A stretch of DNA of 64,000 bases from CAIRDP01 sp037138335 (GTDB lineage Bacteria > Bacteroidota > Bacteroidia > Bacteroidales > FEN-979), in NCBI GenBank assembly GCA_037138335.1, contig JBAXIO010000003.1:186001-250000 (forward strand), given 5' to 3'. Shown piece by piece: positions 35,380 to 43,769 of the stretch; positions within the stretch are counted from its first letter, which is position 1, and each line of letters begins with the position of its first letter. Under the pieces are notes generated by a model that did not search any database, was not told where the DNA came from, and worked only from the letters and a program-made list of their open reading frames with translations. A program made the position numbers and the translations under genes.

Positions 35380-37314
35380 TCAGGGGGTAATGATGATTTT
35401 CTTCATGGCATCCCTTTTGCCATAACGGTCGGTTATATAAAGAATGTAGATTCCCTGCTTTAGCCGGGCCATGTTGAGACTTTCGGCATACTTCTCGGAA
35501 AGGAGAGTTTGTCCGAGCAGGTTCGTAATGGTTATAGTACAGCCTTCGGTGGATGAAGTGCCACGCTTGTTATACCTGAGATGCAGTATCCCGTCATGGC
35601 AGGGGTTCGGATATGCCTCCAGTTCAGCGGCGGAGGTTCCCGGTTCATCTATCCCCAGCGGGATCGGCTTTCCAACAATGGGCCTGATCATAAGGGACCC
35701 TGAATATGCACTGTTATACCAATGTCCGGATGTATTATAAAAGATCTGGTCGGAATGGTCGTTATACGTGTCAAACCCAAGGTTGAGGTTATCGGCCGTG
35801 GTCTGTATCCAACCAACATAAATAGTTCCGCTTACCGGAAGGGCGGGTATATGGTAGGTGACGAACTGATGAAGAGGGTAAGCATGTTTTGGCACGGTAA
35901 GCCTGCTGTAAATGGTATCGCCGGGTGTCCCTACGTCATCCGACCATACGCATAAGAAGAAATAGGGGGTGCTGGTATTGTTCAGGACATAGTTAAAATA
36001 CATCTGTATCGCCCTCAGGGTGTCGGGTTTATTTAAATTAAAACGATAAGCCAGCATGGACCCGGCCGGGGTCAGGCCATAGGAAGCTTCAGGTGTGCCG
36101 TCGTCATATGCAAAATAGTTGAACATGGTCTGGTCCCGGTTCAGGGTATCTCCTAAAACTGAACCGCTTGCGTTATCCTTAATGTAATGATGCATCTGGA
36201 AAACGGCGCTGTCGGCCTGGGTAATGGGATAGAACCATGGAACTGCCGGGTGCTGTGTGAATGGGCCGGCTGAATAGACCGGCTGAAGATTAAAATTGGG
36301 GCTGTTGTATGTTTTAAGGAAGGAGCCGGCCGTATTGGTTACTTTATATGAATACCGGCAGTTATGGATGGTTACATCCCTGTTATTGAAGATTACCGAG
36401 ACCGAATCGGCCATCTCCTGTTCAGGAGCAGCCGTGTACTGGGGGTAAGGCATGGATTCGTAATTCTTCAGCATGCTGGGGGCCCGGTCCATGAAACGGA
36501 TCTCCGGCCTTACCGTATCGTTCATGTTTCTCCCGATATTCAGGTATACGTTGTCGATATTCCACTGGGCACAGTTACTTTGCCAGGAATATTCCGGAGG
36601 AGCAGCGAAGTTCACATAATTGTAGAACTGGAACCGGAAGGTTTTTTTAAAGAACAGCAGGGTGTCTGTTATCGGGATCATAACCTGGACAAAGTATTTT
36701 TCACTGTTATAGAACCTAAACGTATCAAGCGACATGCCAATCGTCGACCATACGTTCATCCATACATCGGGAATGCCGTCGTGTGCCGGTGTCACCAGAA
36801 AGCGCAGCCTGAGAGAATCCGGTTTGAGCGGGTAATTCCTTGACCTGCCCTGGGGTTGATAATAAAAACTCAGGTAGACCGAATCGGCTGCCGTAATTTT
36901 GCGGGGGACAGCTGCAAACAATGAATCCAGCCTGATGTAACGGGATGTGAGGTGATCGGCAATAAACGGGGTGGGCCCTGGTTCTGCATTACTGTACATC
37001 ATCCCTGTTTCATCGACGGCATCCAGGGTCACACCTCCGCGGTTGGGTGGATATACCGGGATATCGGTGTTCACGAAAGTATAATTGTCGATCCAGAGCA
37101 GGCTGCTGGGGTATATGCTGTCATAAGAAAAATCATCGAAAAACGGGAGGCTCACAGGAAGCGTATCGCTGCCTGAATGTACACGGCCCTGCTGCTGCCT
37201 TTCAAAGTAATGCTGACTTACCAAAGGATTCGTCTGCATGCCGGTAAGTACCTCCTGTGCCCATCCGCCAACAGAAAAAAATAAAAAAAGTAGTGTAAGT
37301 AACCTGTTCATCAA
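35380..37314 (-). CDS. Type IX sorting-domain secreted protein of unknown function
   Basis: The 644-residue product has a signal peptide (1-19, ending GWAQ) and a C-terminal type A sorting domain (about 555-644, EAYPNPCHDGILHLRY... a GIYILYI strand and a basic end). The large middle is beta-rich with many aromatic residues and no catalytic motif I recognise. A segment near 50-130 (PFFDDFSYDSIYPSSLLW) resembles the start of choice-of-anchor J-like domains. The gene follows a tandem 8-bp repeat on its 5' side and precedes the rluD-type gene by 20 bp on the same strand. Confidence 0.75.
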   Translation of the reverse strand: MMNRLLTLLFLFFSVGGWAQEVLTGMQTNPLVSQHYFERQQQGRVHSGSDTLPVSLPFFDDFSYDSIYPSSLLWIDNYTFVNTDIPVYPPNRGGVTLDAVDETGMMYSNAEPGPTPFIADHLTSRYIRLDSLFAAVPRKITAADSVYLSFYYQPQGRSRNYPLKPDSLRLRFLVTPAHDGIPDVWMNVWSTIGMSLDTFRFYNSEKYFVQVMIPITDTLLFFKKTFRFQFYNYVNFAAPPEYSWQSNCAQWNIDNVYLNIGRNMNDTVRPEIRFMDRAPSMLKNYESMPYPQYTAAPEQEMADSVSVIFNNRDVTIHNCRYSYKVTNTAGSFLKTYNSPNFNLQPVYSAGPFTQHPAVPWFYPITQADSAVFQMHHYIKDNASGSVLGDTLNRDQTMFNYFAYDDGTPEASYGLTPAGSMLAYRFNLNKPDTLRAIQMYFNYVLNNTSTPYFFLCVWSDDVGTPGDTIYSRLTVPKHAYPLHQFVTYHIPALPVSGTIYVGWIQTTADNLNLGFDTYNDHSDQIFYNTSGHWYNSAYSGSLMIRPIVGKPIPLGIDEPGTSAAELEAYPNPCHDGILHLRYNKRGTSSTEGCTITITNLLGQTLLSEKYAESLNMARLKQGIYILYITDRYGKRDAMKKIIITP

Positions 37315-37333
37315 ATTTAATTTCTAAATCTCA

Positions 37334-37386
37334 TTATCCAGCAATCCAGTTATCCAGTTATCCAGTTATCCAGCAATCCAGTTATC
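37334..37386. repeat. Tandem 8-bp repeat at the PASTA gene stop codon
   Basis: Six full units of the form (TT/CA)ATCCAG run head-to-tail from 37334 to 37381, with a partial seventh to 37386. Order by first two bases: TT, CA, TT, TT, TT, CA. The last partial unit contains the PASTA gene stop codon at 37382-37384. Such short tandem arrays can change copy number. There are no spacers, so this is not CRISPR. Confidence 0.85.
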
Positions 37387-37981
37387 TCGTAAGCAGGCTA
37401 TCCAGTTGTGTTGAGTCTTTTTTCATCTGGCTTGCTTTTGCCCCCATCCCCACTTGCAGGTCGATAACGGAACCCTTGTCAAGCCTTGTTCCGGGTGTAA
37501 TGATGGCATGGTTGAAAAGCTGGTTCTGAACTGCATCCTCATCGAACGATTTGATAAAAAGAAGTTTCCCGAGTTTGAGCCCCGAACTTTCCAGCATTGA
37601 CTGGGCCTGGCGAAGGGTAAGGTCCCTGAGGTCAGGCATGGCGGTCTTTTCAGGTATCAGGGAAACAATAGTAAGGTAAACCATACGGTTATGTTTCACC
37701 CTTGACCCGGGATAAGGATCCTGTGAAAGTATTGCGCCCCTGGGCTTGTCAGGATCGAAAATACTGTCGTTAATAGCAAACTTGAAATCCCCGAACTTGT
37801 CTCCCTGCACGATATCTGAGATGAGCTGCCCCCTGAAATCAGGGACCACAATATAATCGCTGTGTTTGGTATACCAGGAGAGGGAATAAAATGTGATCCA
37901 GAGGAGGAAAGCAGTTATTCCTATGGAAATAAGAAAATGCTTCAGAAACCGTTTAGAAAATAAAAAACGCACAAATTCCAT
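37382..37981 (-). CDS. PASTA domain membrane protein
   Basis: The 199-residue product has a short cytoplasmic N-terminus and one transmembrane helix (about 14-36). Two PASTA domains follow outside the membrane (about 42-110 starting YIVVPDFRGQ, and 112-178 with MPDLRDLTLRQAQSMLESSGLKLG). PASTA domains bind peptidoglycan fragments or beta-lactam-like structures and are common in Ser/Thr kinases and PBPs. Here no kinase or transpeptidase domain is attached, so the protein may be a cell-wall sensor or scaffold. It faces ddl across a 133-bp divergent spacer, which fits a wall-related role. Confidence 0.85.
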   Translation of the reverse strand: MEFVRFLFSKRFLKHFLISIGITAFLLWITFYSLSWYTKHSDYIVVPDFRGQLISDIVQGDKFGDFKFAINDSIFDPDKPRGAILSQDPYPGSRVKHNRMVYLTIVSLIPEKTAMPDLRDLTLRQAQSMLESSGLKLGKLLFIKSFDEDAVQNQLFNHAIITPGTRLDKGSVIDLQVGMGAKASQMKKDSTQLDSLLTR

Positions 37982-38040
37982 GCCTGGGTTTACCTTATTA
38001 ACCTGAAATAGATGATTTTATTGTACCTGTGAAGGCGTGA

Positions 38041-38071
38041 CAAATTTACGAAAAATTGCCTTTGCCACAAA
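38041..38071 (-). promoter_or_regulatory. Bacteroidota-type promoter for the PASTA gene
   Basis: On the minus strand TTTG (38068-38071) is followed after 19 nt by TAAATTTG (38041-38048), a full -33/-7 match. Transcription would start near 38035, giving a leader of about 54 nt to the ATG at 37981. Confidence 0.7.
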
Positions 38072-38088
38072 ACAGGGTGATTTTGTGC

Positions 38089-38096
38089 TAATTTTG
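38089..38096 (+). promoter_or_regulatory. -7 promoter box (TAATTTTG) before ddl
   Basis: TAATTTTG fits TAnnTTTG and ends 18 nt before the ddl ATG at 38115. It lies inside a longer open frame that begins at 38037, so translation should start at 38115. Confidence 0.55.
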
Positions 38097-38114
38097 CCCA
38101 TTAAAATCTGTAAT

Positions 38115-39083
38115 ATGTATAATATTGCAATAGTTGCCGGTGGAAATTCAGGAGAATATGAGATCTCGATGAAGAGCGGCAAACAGGTCGAACTGCATAT
38201 GGACCTGAAGAAATTCCGCCCTTTTCTTATAGAGATCAGGGGAACAAAATGGAATTACAGGCTTGAATCGAAATCCTTTTTTATCGACAAGAACGATTTC
38301 TCCCTCACCATTGGAAAAAGGAAGATCAGGTTTGATGCCGTCTTCAACGCTATCCACGGGACGCCGGGTGAAGATGGCAAACTCCAGGGTTATTTTGATA
38401 TGCTGGGGATCCCTTATACTTCATGCGGCCTTACGACTTCAGCGCTTTCTTTTAATAAAAGTTTCTGCAAGGATGTGGTTGCCGGATACGGTACTGATGT
38501 TGCCAGGTCGGTTCATCTTTACAAAGGAGAACCCGGTGCCGAACCTGAGGTTGCCAGGCATCTCAGGCTGCCCGTATTCGTAAAACCCAACTGCGGGGGG
38601 TCGAGCGTCGGCATGTCAAAAGTAAACTTTAAGAAAGATCTTAAAAAGGCTTTGGATGTTGCTTTCAGGGAAGATGACGAGATCATTGTTGAAGAGTTCA
38701 TCAAGGGCAGGGAACTTACTTGCGGAGTAATCAGGTCGAAAGGCAGGATAATTGCTTTTCCTGTCACTGAGATCATTTCCAAGAAGGAATTTTTTGATTA
38801 CGAGGCAAAATACCAGCCTGGAATGGCCGAAGAGGTTGTGCCGGCTGATGTGCCGTCTAAAGTTGCTGAAAAATGCAGGGAAATTTCGGTGAATCTGTTC
38901 AGGAAGCTTAATTGTAAAGGAATTGTGCGGTTCGACTACATATTTACCGGAAAGAAATTTTATTTCCTGGAAGTTAATACCGTTCCCGGAATTACCTCGG
39001 CCAGTATTGTTCCGAAAATGGCAAACGCCTATGGTTGGACTTACTCTGATCTGATAACCAATTTGCTGAATGAAATAATCTAA
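38115..39083 (+). CDS. ddl: D-alanine--D-alanine ligase
   Basis: The 322-residue protein has the ATP-grasp ligase layout. The N-terminal glycine-rich segment reads AIVAGGNSGEYEISMKSG, the middle substrate segment AIHGTPGEDGKLQGYFDMLGIPYTSCG, and the ATP-binding VKPNCGGSSVGMSKV. A final metal site FLEVNTVPGIT completes the motif set. It joins two D-Ala for peptidoglycan precursors in the cytoplasm. The promoter box at 38089 rules out the longer frame starting at 38037. rdgB follows 14 bp downstream. Confidence 0.93.
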   Translation: MYNIAIVAGGNSGEYEISMKSGKQVELHMDLKKFRPFLIEIRGTKWNYRLESKSFFIDKNDFSLTIGKRKIRFDAVFNAIHGTPGEDGKLQGYFDMLGIPYTSCGLTTSALSFNKSFCKDVVAGYGTDVARSVHLYKGEPGAEPEVARHLRLPVFVKPNCGGSSVGMSKVNFKKDLKKALDVAFREDDEIIVEEFIKGRELTCGVIRSKGRIIAFPVTEIISKKEFFDYEAKYQPGMAEEVVPADVPSKVAEKCREISVNLFRKLNCKGIVRFDYIFTGKKFYFLEVNTVPGITSASIVPKMANAYGWTYSDLITNLLNEII

Positions 39084-39097
39084 AATCAGGTTTTATT

Positions 39098-39679
39098 ATG
39101 ATTCCTTTGGTCTTCGCAACAAACAATCTCCATAAGCTGAGGGAGATACGGGAAATTACAGGAAATGCAATAAGCGTTACCAGTTTAAGTGATATTGGCC
39201 TTGATGCCGACATCCCTGAGACACAGGATACCATTGAAGGGAATGCAAGGCAGAAAGCACGATTTATTTTTGAACAAACGGGAATGGATTGTTTTGCAGA
39301 CGACACGGGACTTGAGATCTCGGCTCTTAACGGCAGGCCGGGTGTTTATTCGGCCCGTTATGCCGGTGAAGGATGCAGTTTTACCGATAATGTGAAAAAA
39401 GTACTTGAAGAGATGCAGGGCATTGAAGACCGAAGGGCCAGTTTCCGATGTGCAATCTGCCTTATTTATAAAGGGAATGAATTTCTTTTTGAAGGCAGGG
39501 TTGACGGGGATATCACAACAGCTCCTTCAGGAACCGACGGTTTCGGGTATGATCCTGTGTTCAGGCCTGAAGGGATGAAGGAGACTTTTGCACAAATGCC
39601 CCCCTACCTTAAGAACGGTTTGAGCCACAGGGGAAGAGCGGTGCATAAGATGCTACAATACCTCAGCATGTTGCTGTAA
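39098..39679 (+). CDS. rdgB: XTP/dITP diphosphatase (Ham1/RdgB)
   Basis: The 193-residue protein starts with the FATNNLHKLREI motif. It contains DDTGLEISALNGRPGVYSARYAG (first part DDTGLEIS) and a late GFGYDPVFRPEG and SHRGRA, all hallmarks of Ham1-type pyrophosphatases. It removes ITP, XTP and their deoxy forms from the nucleotide pool. The gene is likely in an operon with ddl. A strong bidirectional terminator follows its stop codon. Confidence 0.95.
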   Translation: MIPLVFATNNLHKLREIREITGNAISVTSLSDIGLDADIPETQDTIEGNARQKARFIFEQTGMDCFADDTGLEISALNGRPGVYSARYAGEGCSFTDNVKKVLEEMQGIEDRRASFRCAICLIYKGNEFLFEGRVDGDITTAPSGTDGFGYDPVFRPEGMKETFAQMPPYLKNGLSHRGRAVHKMLQYLSMLL

Positions 39680-39713
39680 AAAAAAATCCCGGTTTCTGGC
39701 CGGGATTTTTTTT
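39678..39713. terminator. Bidirectional intrinsic terminator
   Basis: Arms AAAAAAATCCCGG and CCGGGATTTTTTT pair around a 7-nt loop, with A-runs on the left and T-runs on the right. This lets it end rdgB on the plus strand and the SGNH lipoprotein gene on the minus strand. Confidence 0.9.
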
Positions 39714-39728
39714 GTGGGGATTTTAGCC

Positions 39729-41057
39729 TTACGGGAAAACCACTCCTTTGTATTTGGTTATATCAACATACGGTATTTTACTCCCGAAACGCTGATTGAT
39801 CGCTTCGATAAAGAAATTTGCCGATAGCGCGTTCCCTCTCGGGGTAAGATGGATCCCGTCGAGCGAGAAAGCTCCGCCGGTAACAAAATTAGCATTGAGA
39901 TGGATCCCGTCCCAAACGATACCTGCCTGTGAATGCAGCAGCTTGAGCTTTGAGTTCATGTCAACCAGCCCAATATGACGGTTGGAAGCCATTGTATCCA
40001 GCATTGCATTGAACACGTCGGTTGAAAATTTGATCTTGGCAACTTCAGTGGTAGTCAGAACATACTGGTCAGGGATTGGATAAGGGGCATGGGTTATAAC
40101 ATTGATGATACCCATTCCCATACATTTCAAAGAATCCTGGGGCACGGTCATAAGAACATATTCACCAGGCACCATCTGCCTAACCTTGAAATAAGGATGG
40201 GGAGAAGTGGGATCCTTCACCAGGAAAGCATTCTGTCCTACTACGTAATGGAAGGGCAGCTGGTAGAGGCTCATGGCATAATTTACCGAATCGGCAAGGC
40301 TCTGCCGAGTCAAAACAAGCCCGTTATAAGGAATTGTGGTAAAGAACGGTATACTCGTGATGTCGGGAATATTGGCCATGACTCCGGTTGCTCCGGTTGA
40401 AAGAAGGGCGCCGAGAACTGTTTTCATGGCAAAATAGAACATCTGGGGGTTTGTGATTGAATCATACGAACCTCCTGCCAAAGCGTAGGCAAGCACATCA
40501 TTGTCGCCAAGCTGCATGGTGAAGAAAGTAGGATGGACCCCTCCGAATTCCTGCACCACAGCGCCGGCGAGGCTTGTGGCAAACCTTGCATAGTACGGAT
40601 TCATGCCGGCGTAGCCGGGCACAATCAAATGGAATGACTTTGCCCCGGGTATGCCGAAATTATTCACTGCATAACCAACGTTTGCAAAAGGATCCATCGC
40701 CCCTTCCGACCTTACGGGACCAAGACCGACTACGCCCTGGCAATCGGCAGTGTATCCAAGTACAAATTTAGGTTGGACGCCCGGGTATACTGCAACACCG
40801 TAATTACTAGTAACCATAGGCTGCACAAATGCACCGCCGCCGGCATATGCCAACTGGCCTGCAATAAGGTTGGGACAGGAATATAATTGTCCGTCATGGT
40901 ATAATGCCCCATCGGCATATCCGGCTACAAGCGAATTCCCGACAGATATATAAGAAGTGAAATTGGCTGACCCTTTATCAGCGGCATATTCGCTGATCTT
41001 ACGCTCACAGGAGGTAAAAAGGGCAAGGGATAATATAAGGAATAGTAGTTTTTTCAT
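39729..41057 (-). CDS. SGNH/GDSL hydrolase-like lipoprotein
   Basis: The 442-residue lipoprotein has a lipobox ending LFTSC with the acylated Cys at 17. SGNH family blocks are visible: the nucleophile S42 in VGNSLVAGY (block I), LGDND (block III) and the Asp/His pair in DGIHLTPRGNA near the C-terminus (block V). Such enzymes hydrolyse esters or thioesters, but the substrate is unknown. It is 18 bp downstream of the FadL-type porin gene on the same strand. This suggests a unit for taking up and cleaving hydrophobic esters at the outer membrane. Confidence 0.82.
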   Translation of the reverse strand: MKKLLFLILSLALFTSCERKISEYAADKGSANFTSYISVGNSLVAGYADGALYHDGQLYSCPNLIAGQLAYAGGGAFVQPMVTSNYGVAVYPGVQPKFVLGYTADCQGVVGLGPVRSEGAMDPFANVGYAVNNFGIPGAKSFHLIVPGYAGMNPYYARFATSLAGAVVQEFGGVHPTFFTMQLGDNDVLAYALAGGSYDSITNPQMFYFAMKTVLGALLSTGATGVMANIPDITSIPFFTTIPYNGLVLTRQSLADSVNYAMSLYQLPFHYVVGQNAFLVKDPTSPHPYFKVRQMVPGEYVLMTVPQDSLKCMGMGIINVITHAPYPIPDQYVLTTTEVAKIKFSTDVFNAMLDTMASNRHIGLVDMNSKLKLLHSQAGIVWDGIHLNANFVTGGAFSLDGIHLTPRGNALSANFFIEAINQRFGSKIPYVDITKYKGVVFP

Positions 41058-41075
41058 TTCGCTCTGTTTTTAAGG

Positions 41076-42299
41076 TTAGAAACTATATGATAAACCGATG
41101 GCCGGGATGTAGAAGACCGAAGAATAAGTGCCGGCAAAATTTTCCGGGCTGTATGTCCCATCGCGTTTCGTACCCATCAGGTATAGAAATGCAGCATCGA
41201 TGCTGAATCCCTTGAAAGGAAATACTGATAAACCTGCAGTAAGCCCGATCTCATTAGAACTGGGTGTTTGGGGATTAAGGTAATCAGATTGTACAGGAGA
41301 AGGATCGTAATATCCTCCCAGCCTGACAGTAATAGTTGGATTGATCTTGTACTGTGCCCCGATTCTCGGGATAAGCCTGTTCTGGTATAATGCCGCCTGG
41401 GCCGTTCTGCCAAGGGAGGCTGTTTTTGTTTTGAAATTGAATACCAGTGAATCATACTGTTTCCAGAAGACATAGCACAGGTTGATCCCGATCATGAATT
41501 TTTCATTGATATCGTATGATAACCCAAGATCAAGATTGGCAGGAAGAGGAAGGGAAACCTCGACTTTACTGTCGGGGAACTGCGAGCGCACTGCAGTCGG
41601 AACCGTGAAGGTAGCATTTGCATTCTGTACATTCATATTGATCTTTGAACGGTAATCGATACCGATGTTTAACCCCTTGACAGGATGGATCAGCACACCT
41701 GCATTAAAACCAAACCCGATTGTGTTTCCTTTGATATTCAACTGCCCTTCGCCTCCCGAATAATCCAAAGGCAGAGCTTTGTTAAGGTTAACGCCGCCGT
41801 AAGCCCAAACAAGTCCTATACCGATACCGATAATGTCCTTAAATTTATAGGAAATAGTCGGCTGAACGGTAATAGCCTGGAATTTCAGGTTCTGGATCAG
41901 GAAACGGCCTTGCCAGTTATCTCCCCATGAAAGCCCATTTCCATAAGGCGTGTTGATTGCCAGCCCGATGCTCAGGTTGTCAGTTGCTTTATATGCAGCA
42001 TAGACATAAAAAGGGGTATTCAATTGATGCTCAAGGTGAGTCTGGTAACTTTCATCTTTGCCCTGAAAGGTTACCCTGGCCATGATCAGGCTGACGCCGC
42101 CCGATAAACTCCATTTGTCCTTGATAAATGATACGCCGCCAGGATTGTAAAAGATACTGCTTGCATCGTATGTAAGCGAAGTCCCGATTAAACCCATTCC
42201 GGTATTCCGCGTACTATGCAAACCAACCTGGTAGCCTCCTCCAATGGAGGTCATTGCTGCAAAACAAAATAGCAGCAAAAGGATAGTAATTCTCCTCAT
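41076..42299 (-). CDS. OmpP1/FadL/TodX family outer-membrane transport protein
   Basis: The 407-residue product has a signal peptide (about 1-20) and the N-terminal FadL signature: GGYQVGLHSTRNTGMGLIGTSL, then SSIFYNPGGVSFI. A barrel of about 14 beta-strands follows, rich in aromatic and Gly residues, ending YIPAIGLSYSF. FadL-type channels let hydrophobic compounds such as fatty acids or aromatics cross the outer membrane. It is cotranscribed with the SGNH hydrolase lipoprotein gene. Confidence 0.9.
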   Translation of the reverse strand: MRRITILLLLFCFAAMTSIGGGYQVGLHSTRNTGMGLIGTSLTYDASSIFYNPGGVSFIKDKWSLSGGVSLIMARVTFQGKDESYQTHLEHQLNTPFYVYAAYKATDNLSIGLAINTPYGNGLSWGDNWQGRFLIQNLKFQAITVQPTISYKFKDIIGIGIGLVWAYGGVNLNKALPLDYSGGEGQLNIKGNTIGFGFNAGVLIHPVKGLNIGIDYRSKINMNVQNANATFTVPTAVRSQFPDSKVEVSLPLPANLDLGLSYDINEKFMIGINLCYVFWKQYDSLVFNFKTKTASLGRTAQAALYQNRLIPRIGAQYKINPTITVRLGGYYDPSPVQSDYLNPQTPSSNEIGLTAGLSVFPFKGFSIDAAFLYLMGTKRDGTYSPENFAGTYSSVFYIPAIGLSYSF

Positions 42300-42401
42300 G
42301 ATACAGTGTTTTTGGTTAATACTGGGCGCAAGTTACAAAAAAAATAAAATATGAAGTAAAAGATATATGTTCTTCCGCTGAGGTTGTTAGGTTTAATTCT
42401 G

Positions 42402-42409
42402 TATATTTG
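42402..42409 (+). promoter_or_regulatory. -7 promoter box (TATATTTG)
   Basis: TATATTTG fits TAnnTTTG and lies 27 nt before the ATG at 42437 of the small type IX cargo gene. A TTG codon within the box should not be taken as the start. Confidence 0.55.
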
Positions 42410-42436
42410 CAACGGCAAACACCAATATACAGAGCT

Positions 42437-43180
42437 ATGAAAAAGATATACACATTATTATTTATCCTAACAATTGCTACCTCCTGCCTGTTAGCTCAAA
42501 CCCTTCAATTGAAAACCCTTTCGGGTACGGTTATACCAAACGGGGGGACGGTCGTACTGAAATGGGCCATGGGTGGTGATACTACGACGGATGTTTTCCT
42601 CGAACTGAAACAAAAGAACATCTCCACAGGAACTCAGAGTTTTAAAGCAATGAAAGCCATAAGGAACCTCCCTGACTCTCAGAAAGCTTATTATTGCTTC
42701 GCAGGTGGATGTTTCAGTGACACTACCATTATCTCACCCACTACATTAATACTGGCTGCCGGCCAGGAGGATAATAATTTCAGCTGCCACATCCGTCCGA
42801 ACATGCATTCCGGCTCATCTAAAGTATATTACAAGTTCTTTAATACCAGCGATGCCAATGATACGATCGGGATTTATATCCAGACTGAAATATGGCATTT
42901 AGGTATCAATGACCTGACAGATGCACAATCGGAACTTGGTACGGGATATCCTAACCCTGCCAGTGAGAAATTCACCGTTCCTTACAGCCTGAAACATGGC
43001 GAACAGTCATACATGGTGATACAGAATGTACTCGGCTCTGCTGTTCGGGAAGAAACTCTTTCCGGCCAAAACGGTAAGATACAGTTCAATATTGAGGGCT
43101 TACCGGAGGGAGTTTACCTTTATTCCCTGTATGTGAACGGTAAAATCTTTTCCACTAAGAAATTGCTCGTGAGGCATTGA
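42437..43180 (+). CDS. Small type IX sorting-domain secreted protein
   Basis: The 247-residue protein has a signal peptide (1-20, ending CLLAQ) and a central beta-rich domain (25-155) with paired Cys (YYCFAGGCF, SCHIR). A type A sorting domain ends it (about 170-247, YPNPASEKFTV... GVYLYSLYV... a KKLLVRH end). No enzyme motif is visible and the role is unknown. A bidirectional terminator follows 24 bp after the stop. The promoter box at 42402 sets the start at the ATG at 42437. Confidence 0.8.
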   Translation: MKKIYTLLFILTIATSCLLAQTLQLKTLSGTVIPNGGTVVLKWAMGGDTTTDVFLELKQKNISTGTQSFKAMKAIRNLPDSQKAYYCFAGGCFSDTTIISPTTLILAAGQEDNNFSCHIRPNMHSGSSKVYYKFFNTSDANDTIGIYIQTEIWHLGINDLTDAQSELGTGYPNPASEKFTVPYSLKHGEQSYMVIQNVLGSAVREETLSGQNGKIQFNIEGLPEGVYLYSLYVNGKIFSTKKLLVRH

Positions 43181-43203
43181 TCCCTGACAGAATACGGCTA
43201 AAC

Positions 43204-43236
43204 AAAAGAGGGTGCCTTTTTGAGACACCCTCTTTT
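43204..43236. terminator. Bidirectional intrinsic terminator
   Basis: AAAAGAGGGTG (43204-43214) pairs perfectly with CACCCTCTTTT (43226-43236) around an 11-nt loop. The A/T ends serve the plus-strand sorting-domain gene and the minus-strand CYTH gene. Confidence 0.9.
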
Positions 43237-43260
43237 TATTTATTACCTGGCTTGTTTCTC

Positions 43261-43728
43261 TTACCAGGTTTTGAATGGCTTTGCAGCAAGATAAGAATTG
43301 TAATACCTTGGGTCATCTGTTACTTCATCAGTTATCCATGAAGGAATCTCAAAACTGTCATCAGCATGGTTTAGTTCGATTTCAGCCATGATAAGTCCTT
43401 CATTCTCACCACTGAACACATCAACCTCCCAGGTGTTCTGATTAAAGAGGATACGGTACCTGGTTTTTTCAACTTCTTTCAGGGAGAAGAGGTCGAGAAT
43501 CTCATTAGCGTCATTAAAAGGGATTTCAAATTCAAACTCATGCCTGGTAGTCTTTACCGATGGCCCTTTTATAGTCAGCAAGCCTTTCCCTCCTGCTAAC
43601 CTCACGCGTACTGTCTTACCAGGTTCATCATTAAGATAACCCTGGCGATATAAAATCCCTGCAGGTTTAGGGAGTTCCGCCCACCTGGTATGGTCTACAA
43701 GGAATTTGCGTTCGATTTCAAGCGCCAT
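43261..43728 (-). CDS. CYTH domain protein (triphosphate tunnel metalloenzyme)
   Basis: The 155-residue protein starts with the CYTH signature EIERKFLV. The basic and acidic strands of the tunnel follow: YLNDEPGKTVRVRLAGGKGLLTIKG, RHEFEFEIPF, KTRYRI, WEVDVFSGENEGLIMAEIEL. CYTH proteins hydrolyse inorganic triphosphate or nucleoside triphosphates, and some make cAMP. The size and pattern fit the bacterial tripolyphosphatase-like group. It lies 41 bp downstream of metK on the same strand. Confidence 0.9.
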   Translation of the reverse strand: MALEIERKFLVDHTRWAELPKPAGILYRQGYLNDEPGKTVRVRLAGGKGLLTIKGPSVKTTRHEFEFEIPFNDANEILDLFSLKEVEKTRYRILFNQNTWEVDVFSGENEGLIMAEIELNHADDSFEIPSWITDEVTDDPRYYNSYLAAKPFKTW

Positions 43729-43769
43729 AATAACTGTTGGCAGTGGATTAAAACTAAGAGAACAGCCCT

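Noticed and set aside
37334..37386. CRISPR array
   Set aside because: Units are 8 bp, directly adjoining and without spacers, and there are no cas genes in the window.
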